Shown here: positions 46,683-57,439 of the stretch, piece by piece | How positions within the stretch are numbered: the first letter of the stretch is position 1 | Layout: every line of letters begins with the position of its first letter | Source of the DNA: Epiperipatus broadwayi | Lineage: Eukaryota; Onychophora; Udeonychophora; Euonychophora; Peripatidae | Direction: 5' to 3' | Assembly: GCA_028023455.1 (NCBI GenBank) | Contig: JAQFVV010000153.1 | Coordinates: 962,712 to 1,026,711 of the forward strand | Length of the DNA: 64,000 bases | The notes under the pieces: generated by a model | Databases searched by the model: none | What the model was told of the DNA's origin: nothing | The model's input: only the letters and a program-made list of their open reading frames with translations | Made by a program: the position numbers and the translations under genes

Positions 46683-47382
46683 TTTTAAAAAATCTAACAT
46701 GACGGATATGTCAACTTGACCGAATATTAGCGGCCCTGGATTTCGAGAATGGAGAACGACTTATAAAACAAAAGTAAAAAAAAAAAAATCAATGTAAATA
46801 AAAGAAATGTAATGGAAAGAGGAGATAAAATAATAATGAAATTTTAAATGATAAAATTTTAAATGCAAAGTATGAAAAAAACAAAAGAAAATAATGTAAA
46901 ACAAACTAATTTGTAATTTATAATGACAAACTCCTAGTGTAAGACTATCAAACACAGCTGCCCATGAAAAAAAAATAGAGAAAAGAGAAACAATGATTAA
47001 AATGTAGTAACTATGTCAACCATTAGTATAATAAAACCCTTCTCATAAGATGCCATTATGATAGCCAAAAGAATTTAAATTTTAATGTATAATCTGTAAG
47101 TCTGCAAATTCAGCTAGAAATAATAAATAAATAAAAAAGATATAGGATGGAACAATAAACATCCAAGCTTATCAAATGGATAAGTAATACGTAATAAATA
47201 AAATAAAATAAAATAAATAATAGTAGTTAAGTATTAAGTGTCAATGATATATGGTCAAGATTCTGGATGAAGACATTTGTGTGGGGGTTTAGGGATTATG
47301 TATGGATCGCATCTGAGCTTGGTTAAGCCATCTCTGTGTATGATGTAAATGTGCAGGTGAGTATCTGCGTTAAGTTTTAAAA
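46683..47382 (+). other. Element A interior, non-coding
   Basis: A-rich sequence after the gag tail, where pol should begin. No protease, RT or integrase motif in any frame. Confidence 0.6.
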
Positions 47383-47725
47383 TAATGAAGCATCAGTACC
47401 AATCCTGGGCTCATTATCTGTGCAGGACAGAAATTCCCAATTTATTACAAACTCAATATAAATGAGTACATCCAGAAGTTAAAAAATTAAGAATTTGTTT
47501 TATTAATAATGTAGCATCAGTAAGAAAGAATCCTGGGCTCATTATCTGTGCAGGGCAGAAGCTCCCAGTTTAATACAAACTCAAAATGAATGAGCACATC
47601 AAGAATTTAAAGAATTAAGAAGTTGTTTTATTAATAATGTAGCATCAGTAAGAATCCTGGGCGCATTATCTTTGAGGGATAAAAAATTTTCCCACTTTAT
47701 TAAGAATTACGTTGAGAAAAAATAT
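47383..47725 (+). repeat. Tandem repeat in element A, period about 124-128 bp, about 3 copies
   Basis: AATCCTGGGCTCATTATCTG and GCATCAGTA recur; GCATCAGTA starts at 47390, 47514 and 47642. The third copy is decayed. It lies upstream of the 3' LTR and is absent from the LTRs. Confidence 0.82.
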
Positions 47726-48007
47726 AAAGAATGAAGAATTTTGTATTTTATTAAGCTGAACAAGCAGTAGTAATGGCATGCCAGTCACAGAGTTCGAACC
47801 CTATATAAATGTTGGTGTATGTTAAAGTCTTCTGTAGGAATTAAAGTGGTTTGATTAGCACAGATCAATTGGATTGAATACATATAGCTTTTGCCTAGTT
47901 GTCTCTCCATGACTATCTCACCAAAGAAGTTAAATATTAAGAATTAAAATGGCCTTCACATGAAAGTTCATTATATTTTAATTCTTAAAAATTATGGAGC
48001 GGTGTAA
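47726..48007 (+). other. Element A 3' end with polypurine-like tract
   Basis: Non-coding. The last bases before the 3' LTR are TTATGGAGCGGTGTAA, a purine-rich tract in the place expected for plus-strand priming. Confidence 0.6.
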
Positions 48008-49244
48008 TGTGATGATCACACATACTGCGATCACACATGTGTACATTTAATATATAGTATAATATTAAATGTGAGTTTTATGTAAACTAATTTATAGAAA
48101 TTGGATAATAAAGTTAGAAAAATAAAATAAATTTATTTTAAGTTAAGTTTTAATTAAAAAATCAAAATGGTAGCTGAGGAATGCAAGTAATTAAAAAAAT
48201 CAATTATGGTAATTAAAGAAAGTGAAGAAAGGTAAGCAACCAAGATCCTTATCTTCCACCTTCCAACATTAACTTTTTTAGAATTTAAAATTAGTAAAGT
48301 TTAAGGAATAGTAAAATAAGATCATCGAAGTTGATCATTAAGTCTTAAAGGAAAAATAAATAAAAAGGGGTTAATGATTGTAGAATTAGCAATCATAAAA
48401 TTTCAGTCGCAATTATAAATAAAAATAAATAGATTTATAGAAAGATAAAGATCACCTCTTCAAACTACACATGTGAATGCATGAAATATATGTATGGCTA
48501 TGTGAAGGTAATACAAAGAGTGTGTAAATAAGAAAATTATTTCATTAAGAAGAAATGAAAGTAAATAAAATAAAATAAAAATAAATAAAAAACAAGAAGA
48601 AAATTTTATGTATTTTATGAAAGTAAAATAAATGTGTGAAATGTAATTAATGACATTCCAAAAACAATCAAGAAGATAAGAAAAGGATTCTGGAACAATT
48701 AAGTAAGAAGTGAAAGAAGTAGCCATGTTTAGTTCTTCTTGAGTCTGCTGAGCTGACAGACAGAGTTCAAGAGCTGTGAACAAAAATGTACCAAGAAGTT
48801 GAAACACTGAGAATGCAGGGCTAAGGGGCCACAAACGGACGCCAGTTAATCCACACTCACCTTGGGTGTAAAGTCATCTTACCCATGAAGTAATAGTAGA
48901 GATAGCACCTGCCTGATGGTTCACCTTCCCTGTCATTGAATCCACAAGAATACGACTTAAGTAAGCTGCAAGAAAGAATCCAGCCGGATCCCCAAGAATT
49001 TCCATCTCTACAAAAGAAGTGGAGTAATCCACATGATGGGTAATAATTCCCTAATCAATGTCCAGAAAACCTAGGTAATTAACTTTAATATAACATGTGT
49101 GCACACACTTTTGTAAATGGCCATAGAAATTTTAAAAAAATGCAATGGCAAATGTGAATCTGAGTGAACCAAATAATTAGTAGTTTTCTGTATCAAAGAA
49201 TACGTAAGAAAAGACTATAAGCTATAAATATCTACATATAAATG
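48008..49244 (+). repeat. Element A 3' LTR, first segment
   Basis: Matches the 5' LTR across the foldback insertion site, which is intact here (one GAAAATTT followed by TATG near 48600). Ends at the LINE insertion after ATAAATG (49238-49244). Confidence 0.92.
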
Positions 49245-49565
49245 CAGAAAGGAGTTTGCTATTAACTGAAAGGAGACCCTTTGATTCCTCTTGGAGGCCT
49301 TAAAGGAACCGAGCAGGGCAAATTCCTAATGTCCACTCCATACGTTCTTGTCATTGCAACTGTTATTACTATGTGATTATTCATATAGTATATGAACATG
49401 GATGGGCTGCTCACCAACATGCATTAGCCAGCATGGTGAGCTTATTGGCTTTTTACCTCTGAGTTTAAGATCAAGAAACACCATGGTCTTTCTTCTCAGT
49501 GCCTGATAAGGCAGAATGAATGTTTGTGTAAATGATAAATATTTTTCCAATACATATATACAATT

Positions 49566-50945
49566 ATGACAGACAAAAATAAAGCATGGCCCTTATTCCC
49601 AGGAGGCTGTAAAGTCACCAACCAAGGCAGCGGTTGGTGGCCAAAGGCGGAGGGTGCTAAGAATCCCCTGATTGTGGACCCAGGCTGCCATTTGATGATG
49701 ACTTTTTATTTAGGTACTTACAACTGCAGATCACTTTCAAGTGAAGGAAGATTGCAAGAATTAGAAGAAGAATTGTCTTATATTAAATGGGACATTATTG
49801 GACTTTGTGAAGTTAGAAGAAAAGGTGAAGAAACAATTGATTTAAAAAGTGGACATATACTCTATTATAAAGGCACACTTATTGGAAATACAAGTGGAGT
49901 AGGATTCATTATAAATAAAAAGTGGAAGAACAATATTGTAGAGATTGATGGTGTATTAGACATAGTTGCAAGATTAGTTATACAACTTAATAGCAGATAC
50001 CAAATGCAGATAATTCAGGTTTATGCCCCAACAAGTTCTCATAGTGATGAAGTAGTAGAAGATTTTTATATGGATGTACAAAAGGCTTTTGATCAGAGTA
50101 AACAACATTTTAAAATTGTTATGGGAGACTTTAATGCTAGAATTGGTAGACAAATGAAAGATGAAATTGCTGTAGGTAATTTTGGTTATGGTAATAGAAA
50201 TGAGAGAGGACATAGACTTGTGGAGTTTGCAGAAAAAGAAAAACTTTATATTATGAATTCATTTTTTGAGAAAAATGTTAAAAGGAAATGGACATGGAAG
50301 CATCCAAATGAAGGAACAGCAGAATTGGATTATAGTTTGACTAACAGGAAATACATATTTCAAGATTGTAATGTTCTTAATAAATTTAACATAGGAAGTG
50401 ATCATCGATTAGTAAAGTGTAAGTTATGTGTTAATGTAAAACTAGAGAGACAAAAATTATTGAGAAAAACAATATTTACAGTTGATATTCCTAATCTTCA
50501 GAAACATTCTAATGAATTTAAATTAGTACTTACAAATAGGTTTCAAGTGTTAGGAGATTTTGAACATGATTCAGATTTGAATGAAATTAATATGAAAATA
50601 ACTGATACACTTTTAAAAACTGTAACAAAGATAGCTGGTAGAAAAAAGCAGCAATTGACTAATAAAATTTCTACTGAGACTAGAAAATTTATGAAGAAAA
50701 GAAGGAATATGAAGATATACAAAAATGATGTATTAAAAAGAATTGAATATCTCGAATTTTGTAAAATGGTACGGAAAAGAGTTGAAAATGATATAAGAAA
50801 GTATAACTGTGAAATAGCAAGGAAAGCTGTAGAAGAAAATAAAAGTCTCAAGAATGTTAAACAACATTTTGGTATTGGGAGGAAATTTATATCTGCAATA
50901 AGAAAAAAGTTGGAATTATTATTAAAAAGAGAGATGACATCATGA
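49566..50945 (+). pseudogene. RTE LINE protein, endonuclease part
   Basis: A 459-residue frame. An AP-endonuclease-like (EEP family) domain spans residues 52-290: YNCRSL near 53, the metal-binding acidic residue in LCEVRRKG near 80, VYAPTS near 154, MGDFNARIG near 190, the WTWKHP block, ELDY near 257 and the catalytic SDHRLV near 280. It nicks target DNA to start reverse transcription. After about residue 450 the frame is wrong: a one-base shift in the A-run near 50903 moves the coding register to the next frame, which reads on as [17 protein letters not shown]. The start near 49566 is uncertain; a later Met just before TFYLGTYNCRS is equally possible. The endonuclease itself looks intact. 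Confidence 0.88.
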
Positions 50946-52523
50946 AATTGGTAGAAGATTTTTATCAAGAATTATATAGTAATAAAGAACAAGTACCTCC
51001 TATATCTATTACATCTTCCAAATTGCCCAGAATTTTAAATGAAGAAGTGAGACATGCAATTAAATGTATGAAGAAAGAAAAGGCTCCAGGAAATGATGGA
51101 ATTATAATTGATATATTAAAAGAAGGAGGTGAAGAAATAGAAACAATTTTAGCAAAGTTATATACCAAATGTCTAAATGATAAAGATGTACCGGAAGATT
51201 GGAAGAATGCAGTAATAATATTAATATTTAAAAAAGGTGATAAATAAGATATTAGAAATTACAGACCTATCAGCCTTTTATCAGTTTTATATAAAAATTT
51301 TACCAAGATAATTACAACTCGTCTACAGAGAACTTTGGATTTCCACCAACCAAGAGAACAAGCTGGATTTAAAAGTGGTTTTAGTACAATAGATCATATC
51401 CAGGTATTGAGAGAAGTCATAGAAAGGACAAATGAATATGAGTTGTCATTATGTTTTGGATTTGTAGATTATGAAAAGGCATTCGATTCTATACACATTT
51501 CTTCAGTGATTAAAGCATTGGATCATCAAGGTATAGATCCAGGATATTGTCATATATTAAAGAATATTTATAAAAATGCAACAGCAACAATTAGATTACA
51601 TAATGATACTGGAAAAATCAACATTGAGAAAAGTGTAAGGCAAGGTGACTCCATATCTCCAAAACTTTTTACAGCAGTGCTGCAAGAAGTATTTTGTGGA
51701 TTAAAATGGGAAACTAAAGGAATGAAAGTAAATGGAGAGTATTTAAGTCATTTAGATTTTGCAGATGATGTAGTTGTTTTTGCAAATAATGCTTCAGAGC
51801 TGCAGGAAATGTTGCAGGAGTTAGCAGATGAAAGTAGAAAAGTAGGACTAAAGATAAATGTTAAAAAGACTAAAGTAATGTTTAATCGATTTGCTCAAAA
51901 TATGAAAATAAAGATTGATTATGAAGAATTAGAAGAAGTTAACAGTTACAAATACCTAGGTCAGATTATTAATACAGATGGAAACATAATGGAGGAAATT
52001 AATCATAGAATTAAACTTAGTTGGAGTGCTTTTGGTAGAAATAACTTGATACTAAAAGGAAATATGCCTATGTGTTTGAAAAGAATGTTTTTTAACAAAT
52101 ATGTTTTACCAGTTCTTACTTATGGATCTGAGACTTGGACACTTAATAGAAGAGCAATACAGAGACTTCAGACCACTCAAAAGGAGTATGGAGAGATGTA
52201 TGTTGGGAGTAACAAGAAGAGATCGAAAATGCAATGTATGGGTAAGACAACAAACAGGTGTTACTGACCTTATTGAAGAAATTAAAAGATTGAAATGGAG
52301 TTGGGCTGGACATATTGCTAGAAGAAATGATAATAGATGGACAATAGAAATTTTAAACTGGATTCCAAGAGATTTTAAAAGACCCAGAAAGAGACCACAT
52401 GTGAGATGGATGGATGAAATAAGAAAATGTGCAGGGGTGTTGTGGAAAAGAGAAGCTAAAGATCGGAGAAGATGGATTAAACTTGGAGAGACCTTCATCC
52501 TGCAGTGGATTGATAATGGTTGA
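50904..52523 (+). pseudogene. RTE LINE protein, reverse transcriptase part, broken
   Basis: Continues the LINE protein in a new frame. KAPGNDGI near 51090 and [18 protein letters not shown] precede an in-frame TAA at 51245-51247; the register then goes on with NYRPISLL, QAGFKSGFSTIDHI, CFGFVDYEKAFDSI, VRQGDSISPKLF and the catalytic FADD in HLDFADDVVVF near 51755. A second frameshift near 52170-52190 moves to the frame that carries the C-terminal GVTRRDRK, RLKWSWAGHIARR and PRKRPHVRWMDEI blocks and ends at the TGA 52521-52523. Reverse transcriptases of this kind copy the element RNA at the nicked chromosome. With one stop and two frameshifts this copy is inactive, but the motifs are well preserved, so it is fairly young. 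Confidence 0.9.
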
Positions 52524-52532
52524 TGATAAATG

Positions 52533-53071
52533 TTTAGTATCAAAGATTTATCATTTTAGGTGAAGGGTTAATTAAATTAAATATAATTTGTGTTATTTTA
52601 AGAATTGCTCATTTTATATGGAAATATTATATTTTAATGTTTTATGAATGTATTATATTAAACAATATTTATTTATGAATAGCTCTTTACGTCTCATCTT
52701 TCCTTCTTCACCATACTAATTATAATGATATACCTGCAGGGTTTGTAAGATACTAAGTAGACATTTATTCTAGTAAAAGTACATGTGTCGATATAGTACA
52801 GTAATATTAAATCTCGCAAAAATTATAAATATTTCAAGCGCTGGATTATTTTAAGTAAATCATTCTTATGAATGAGTGTCCAGCAGCTGAAGAAGCATCT
52901 GATCGGGAAAGATAATACTGAAATATTTCATTGGTAATCTCGGCATTCGATCAGGAATATAGACTTAAATAATGAGTCTATATTGGCTTCTTTGCTTGAC
53001 ATGACAGTCGTGTCGATCGTACAGTGTAAATTAAAACGTTTACAAACGGTTGAAAAGGTAATTCTGTTATA
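52533..53071 (+). repeat. Element A 3' LTR, second segment
   Basis: Resumes TTTAGTATCAAAGATTTATC directly after the LINE target duplication, matching 44029-44566. Ends ATTCTGTTATA; then ATATAT begins the flank. Confidence 0.9.
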
Positions 53072-54519
53072 ATATATGGGGACAATCCACGATAAAAATA
53101 ATTTGAATGCCTTCTCTTGTAGTAGCATTTATCATAAAAAAAAAAAAAGCTTGTTTAGAGCTATTAGCACGCTCTTAATTTTACATATATATATATATAT
53201 ATGATGCAAAAATATAATTATAAAAAGGTATTTTATCTTATTGTCATGCTCATTAGATTTATCATGTTTTACTTTCAATAACTACTCATAGACAACCCAC
53301 ATAAGTATATATTATTAATCAATAAAAGGATATTATATTATTTTTAGCCAACTCCACTTAAAACTTGGGATGCCTGGTAAATACTGCATTCTTCTTCACT
53401 GTTTTTCTTTACTATTTAAAGAATTATTCGATTGGTCAGTGCGTTTTTATAAAACATTTTGTACACTTGCTGTAATATACCAAGATTTCACATGCTAGAC
53501 CTTAATGAGTGGCATGATGAATCAAACAGATAAATTTAGCATAAACTTCATAATTAATAATGATGATCAAAATGTGTTTTTATTTAAATCTACCTACTTT
53601 GAACACTAATGTCAACCATATTTCTTGACCCATATTCACATAAAATCAATTCAAATAGAAGAAAGAGTCCATTCCCAACCACTATAAATATTTTTTTATG
53701 TATAATATATCTGCTATTACAACAGAACATTAGAGCATCACTTTTATAATGAGGGATATATTTAGGATAGTCAATCCCTTCCATCTATCCACAGCTGAAT
53801 CAGATGAACAGGATAATGACTACAAGGTCATCATTCTATTGATTCAATAAAAATACAAAAATACTTATTTTTAATCCAAAAAGAAAAATATTTCAGTGTG
53901 TGAGAATGTCACAGTATAGAGAGAACAGATGCTATTTATAACAATCAACAAAATAATTTTATATTTTTCATAATTTAATTAATAACATATTAATAACATA
54001 AATTTAGTCTATTGTAAATATATTAATTTTGTATGTAGTTTTTTATTAATAAAGTTTGTTTTAATAAAAAAGTAAATAAGTATCTGTAAATTAAAATGTT
54101 AAGAGTATTAAAAAAAATTAATTCTATATTTTTACTCAATAATTTATTGTGTTTCTCATAGTTTTATTAATAAAATTAATGTTCATATCATGTGACCACT
54201 GCCATCAACTCGACCATTCTTTAATTTTACTAGAGATATTGGTGACATCATGAGATTCACTATATTAAGACGATTGACCAAAGACATTTCCAGTCTTGTT
54301 GAGCACAGATGTTCATAATTATATTCCAAGTTTAATAAGCCCAGGCTTTACTTCACACAGAGATTCACATCTTATTTTATATTTACAGCAATGAAATTGC
54401 ATGATAATAAATTCAGTTCAACTGTTCCTCCATATGAGAAGGCTCTAATTTAGCATCAACCTCAAATGGCATTCATCTCCCAAATAACCTAAGCACTTCA
54501 CACCAACATTCATACATTT
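53072..54519. other. AT-rich spacer
   Basis: Contains an A-run near 53139 and a (TA)n tract near 53185-53200. No gene recognised. Confidence 0.5.
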
Positions 54520-56560
54520 TTATTCATCACTTGTCTTTTCTGCCAAGAAAAATTTTAAGGAATGAGAGTTATATATTTCTTTCTCTACCACTCCTTCAGT
54601 TACTATAAATGCATTATTTTGATAGTGGTAAATTAAGATATAAGGACACTCATAAATACCATAAAAATCTTTATAGGTATTTTTTCTGGAGGCTTTATAG
54701 AATTGATTCAAATCATCACTTTATCACTTGTTTTTTTTGTATAATTTTTCTGACTTTTCTCATTTTATTAATTTCCTCAATGCCTCTGTTTTATCCTTCT
54801 CAGGTTAGATTTTTTCTTGTATAATAGGTAATCACAATTTTAATAAACAAGGCATGGGTTTGCCATAATGCAGACAAACTGGTTCAAATCCATTAAGCTC
54901 ACTGATAGGACAATTTATGCAGTTGATGACCTGCTTGACTTGATTAATGCAACCAAGATTATTAGAGTCACCCCAATTCATGTGTTACACATTCAGAAGT
55001 AAGATGTTTAATTGCCTCTCTTTTAATCCACCTAAGTCCCATGGTCAATAAAAATGGAACTCTTGCATATACATAGCATTAAAGGTTTGGGATTCTAAAA
55101 TATAGGTAGTATGTTTAATGTTAGGCTGAGGCACCAGATACCACCACAAATTTTGAAAATGCAACATATCCTGCTACCAAGTATCTCATTTTTTTAATGT
55201 AAGCAATGGGCCATAAAAGTTTGCAGTTAAAATATCATTAGAATTTCTGGAGAATGATAGGCTTATGGTCCCTCATTCAATTTATTTAATGAGTTTGTTT
55301 TCTAATAAGATTTACATGTTTTCATTGATTTAGTTCTGCAATGACCATATAAACAGCATATATACATAATTAACTGGCTCCACAAGGCTGTGTAATTACT
55401 ATGCACCACTTTCTAGTGTTATCACAGTTTTTTATATTATAATAATATCTCTATTAATCAATACTTCCCTAGTTTTCTATATACATGTTATTTGCAAACT
55501 GGTCTTTAGTATAATGAAGTATTTGTCTGCAATTCAGCATCATACTTTTTTTTTGTTTATTAAATTCTGTGAATTGTCTTCCACTGATTTATACGCAATC
55601 AGCCTCAATAATGGAATATATGTATTACCAAAGATTAAGTGTTGTTGGTTGGTTGGGCTGAAATGGATTGTGGTTCAATGTATGTGTTACTATATTCTCT
55701 AAATTCTTGCAGTATTTAATAGTGTAATTGAATTCATGACAGAAAAAACTCCACCTTATCAGGCAACTATTCATCAATAGGTTCAGGAATTGCTAAGTTT
55801 TTGTAATCTGTGATAACAATTATTTCAGACCCTATGAGAAATTGGGCAAAATATTTGAAAGTCCAAAACTAGAGCAAGAGCTTTTTTTTGTTATTATGTA
55901 AATAATTTTAGGGACTTTCACTAATGATTAATAAAATATAGAACTACTCATTGATCATCCTTCTGGATTTGGAATGATGTACCTTCTAGTCCATAACTGC
56001 TTCTTTCAATATGTACATAGAAGGATGTTTCAAAATTAGGATGTGAGCATAATTTAATCTAGAAATTTATCTTTTGTAGGCTGACTCTCACTGTATTGAA
56101 ATGTTCATTTTCAAGACATGACTTTTTTTAATGTGTAACAATGATTCTAATTATGAAATGTAAAATTCTACCAGGAAATAACCTAGTATTATTTTTAATT
56201 TTTGGGAAAAATAAATAAATGGCTTTGATCTGAACCTAATGTTGTTTAATGCCTTCAACTCCAATTATGTTTCATATGAATATTATATTTTCTAAGGCTA
56301 AAAATCTTATATTTATTTTAATTACTTTTTTCTATCATTTCTGGAAAAAACAATTTCAAGTATCAGAAATGCTCCTTGGTTGCTGCAATTACTATATCAC
56401 TGACATAAATAACCATCAAAAATTTTATTTTATATATCAGTACTTAGTCAAAACATTACTGCAACTCTGCACTTCTATTTTTAAGGCTAAAAGAGGTTTT
56501 GTTAAAATAATATGAGCTTTAATTTGTTGGACTATTTCCATCATCTTTCAATAAATGCTG
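54520..56560 (-). pseudogene. pol: Decayed Gypsy pol, minus strand
   Basis: Collinear with the intact pol at 28848-32120 but with many stops and indels. The frame 54520-54711 reads FYGIYECPY and NSHSL, matching the GPY/F end (SLYEGPY, NARSL). Near 54860 the DNA CATAATGCAGACAAACTGG matches the integrase block at about 29205. 55805-55850 matches the RNase H LTDHRS region. 55960-56040 matches the DSSYYGLG region. 56370-56415 matches the YVDDIVIA box (ATTACTATATCACTGACATA). The protease and gag ends are not visible. A different and older lineage than the 15.5-kb element. Confidence 0.78.
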
Positions 56561-56599
56561 TATGTATAGAAAATTTTAAAAGTTTATTTCATCTTTTCA

Positions 56600-56800
56600 A
56601 ATACAAACAGACAACACAGGTCAATAATGATACAATGTTTCAAAAAGTTTTATTGTCCATTCTTTTTCAAAGATTGCTGACCTGACCAGTGACAGCATTA
56701 GCATAAGAGTCAAACTTGCACCTTTAGATTCTCAAATATTAAATTTAAGGTAAACACTATAACCATCTGAGCTATTTTATCAAAGGCAATAGTAGTAGAA
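56600..56800 (-). mobile_element. tRNA-derived SINE relic, type 1
   Basis: On the minus strand TAGCTCAGATGGTTA (box A-like, near 56765-56780) is followed about 45 bases later by GTGCAAGTTTGACTC (box B-like, near 56715), the internal RNA polymerase III promoter of tRNA-like SINEs. A further hundred bases of non-tRNA body follow. It is not a tRNA gene: the stem pairing is poor. Confidence 0.6.
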
Positions 56801-56939
56801 ATTTCATATATTTATATATGAGGATTGGTTCAAATCTTTCTGAGTTCTTCAATTTTTTTTTTTTTTTCTAAGAACAAGGTTAATTAGAGGCTTCCATATA
56901 TTGTGCATTGCAACTCTGGGTTGACTTATAGAATTATTT

Positions 56940-57420
56940 ACCATAGTCATGTGAGTAACTCCCTTGAATTTTCTTCTTTGCATCTTTTCCTCTCTATCCT
57001 AATTGAACACATGGTCATAAGTATATAATGATCTGCTACTGTGGATCCATGTTTTTTTCTCTTTTAACCATTAGTTTGTGTCTTTCAATCATTGTTCAAC
57101 AGGATGACAGGATGCCCCAACATATTTCCGAGTACATTTACCTGGTATTTCTCCAACTTTTCCAGTTGAGGCTTGGTATAAGTGAGAATTTCTCAAAGTG
57201 TTGTATGGCTTTGGAAAGCTATTCTAATGTCATATTGACTGCAGATTTTTAAATTTATCTGTCATTCCTGGTATATATGAATAGACTACAGTACCAATAA
57301 TTGTTTTTATATTTGGTATCACTTTTTGCTGGCTATTAAAGATTTTCTTGGTGACCAATGATGGATAACCATTCTTAATGAGAATTTGTTTTATGTGAAT
57401 CTTCCTTAAACTGGGCATTT
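56940..57420 (-). pseudogene. Penelope-like element relic (RT C-terminus and GIY-YIG part)
   Basis: Minus-strand frame 57418-57230 reads RKIHIKQILIKNGYP and then YSYIPGMTDKFKNL, the pattern that ends the reverse-transcriptase region of Penelope-like elements. Continuing, with frame changes, are RIAFQSHTTL, GEIPGKCTRKYVGASC (resembling the cysteine-bearing start of the GIY-YIG endonuclease) and IERHKLMVKREKN (resembling its R..EH helix). These elements prime by nicking DNA with the GIY-YIG enzyme. The upstream RT core is not seen; an RTE relic begins just to the right. Decayed and frame-broken. The call rests on motif order, not on an alignment. Confidence 0.5.
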
Positions 57421-57439
57421 CAGAAGATGTAGTAATTGT

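Larger units (their letters stand above)
49245..52525 (+). mobile_element. RTE-type LINE inserted in the element A 3' LTR
   Basis: A 3.28-kb element flanked by ATAAATG on both sides (49238-49244 and 52526-52532). The other LTR shows the uninterrupted site (CATATAAATGTTTAG near 44025). It has about 320 bp of 5' leader, one long but broken reading frame and almost no 3' untranslated sequence: the TGA stop at 52521-52523 is followed by two bases before the duplication. Related decayed copies lie at 3940-7360, 8615-8965 and 57440-59142. The short 3' end and the order endonuclease then reverse transcriptase fit the RTE clade. Confidence 0.9.
22834..53071 (+). mobile_element. Element A: pol-less LTR retrotransposon, outer layer of the nest
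   Basis: Two LTRs of about 1.78 kb face the same way. The 5' LTR is 22834-23434 joined to 43393-44566; the 3' LTR is 48008-49244 joined to 52533-53071. The interior (44567-48007, 3.44 kb) has a primer-binding site, a leader with tandem repeats, a broken gag and a non-coding 3' part. Pol is missing altogether, so the copy is non-autonomous. The two LTRs differ by a few per cent by eye. The 5' LTR was split by the foldback element and the 3' LTR by a LINE. Ends read TGTGATGATC ... TTATA. Both outer flanks are TA-rich. Confidence 0.9.

Noticed and set aside
43400-48834. Hydrophobic antisense frames shared by 43400-43618 and 48460-48834
   Set aside because: Same LTR position in both copies of element A; length differs between copies because of indels. 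Not called as a gene, though an exon-like block beside them is reported as a finding.
50543-52543. Long minus-strand frames under the RTE LINE (50543-50968, 52106-52543)
   Set aside because: Antisense shadows of the LINE reverse transcriptase frame.
56690-56790. A functional tRNA gene at the box A/box B pair
   Set aside because: Stem pairing is poor and a non-tRNA body follows; a SINE relic fits better.
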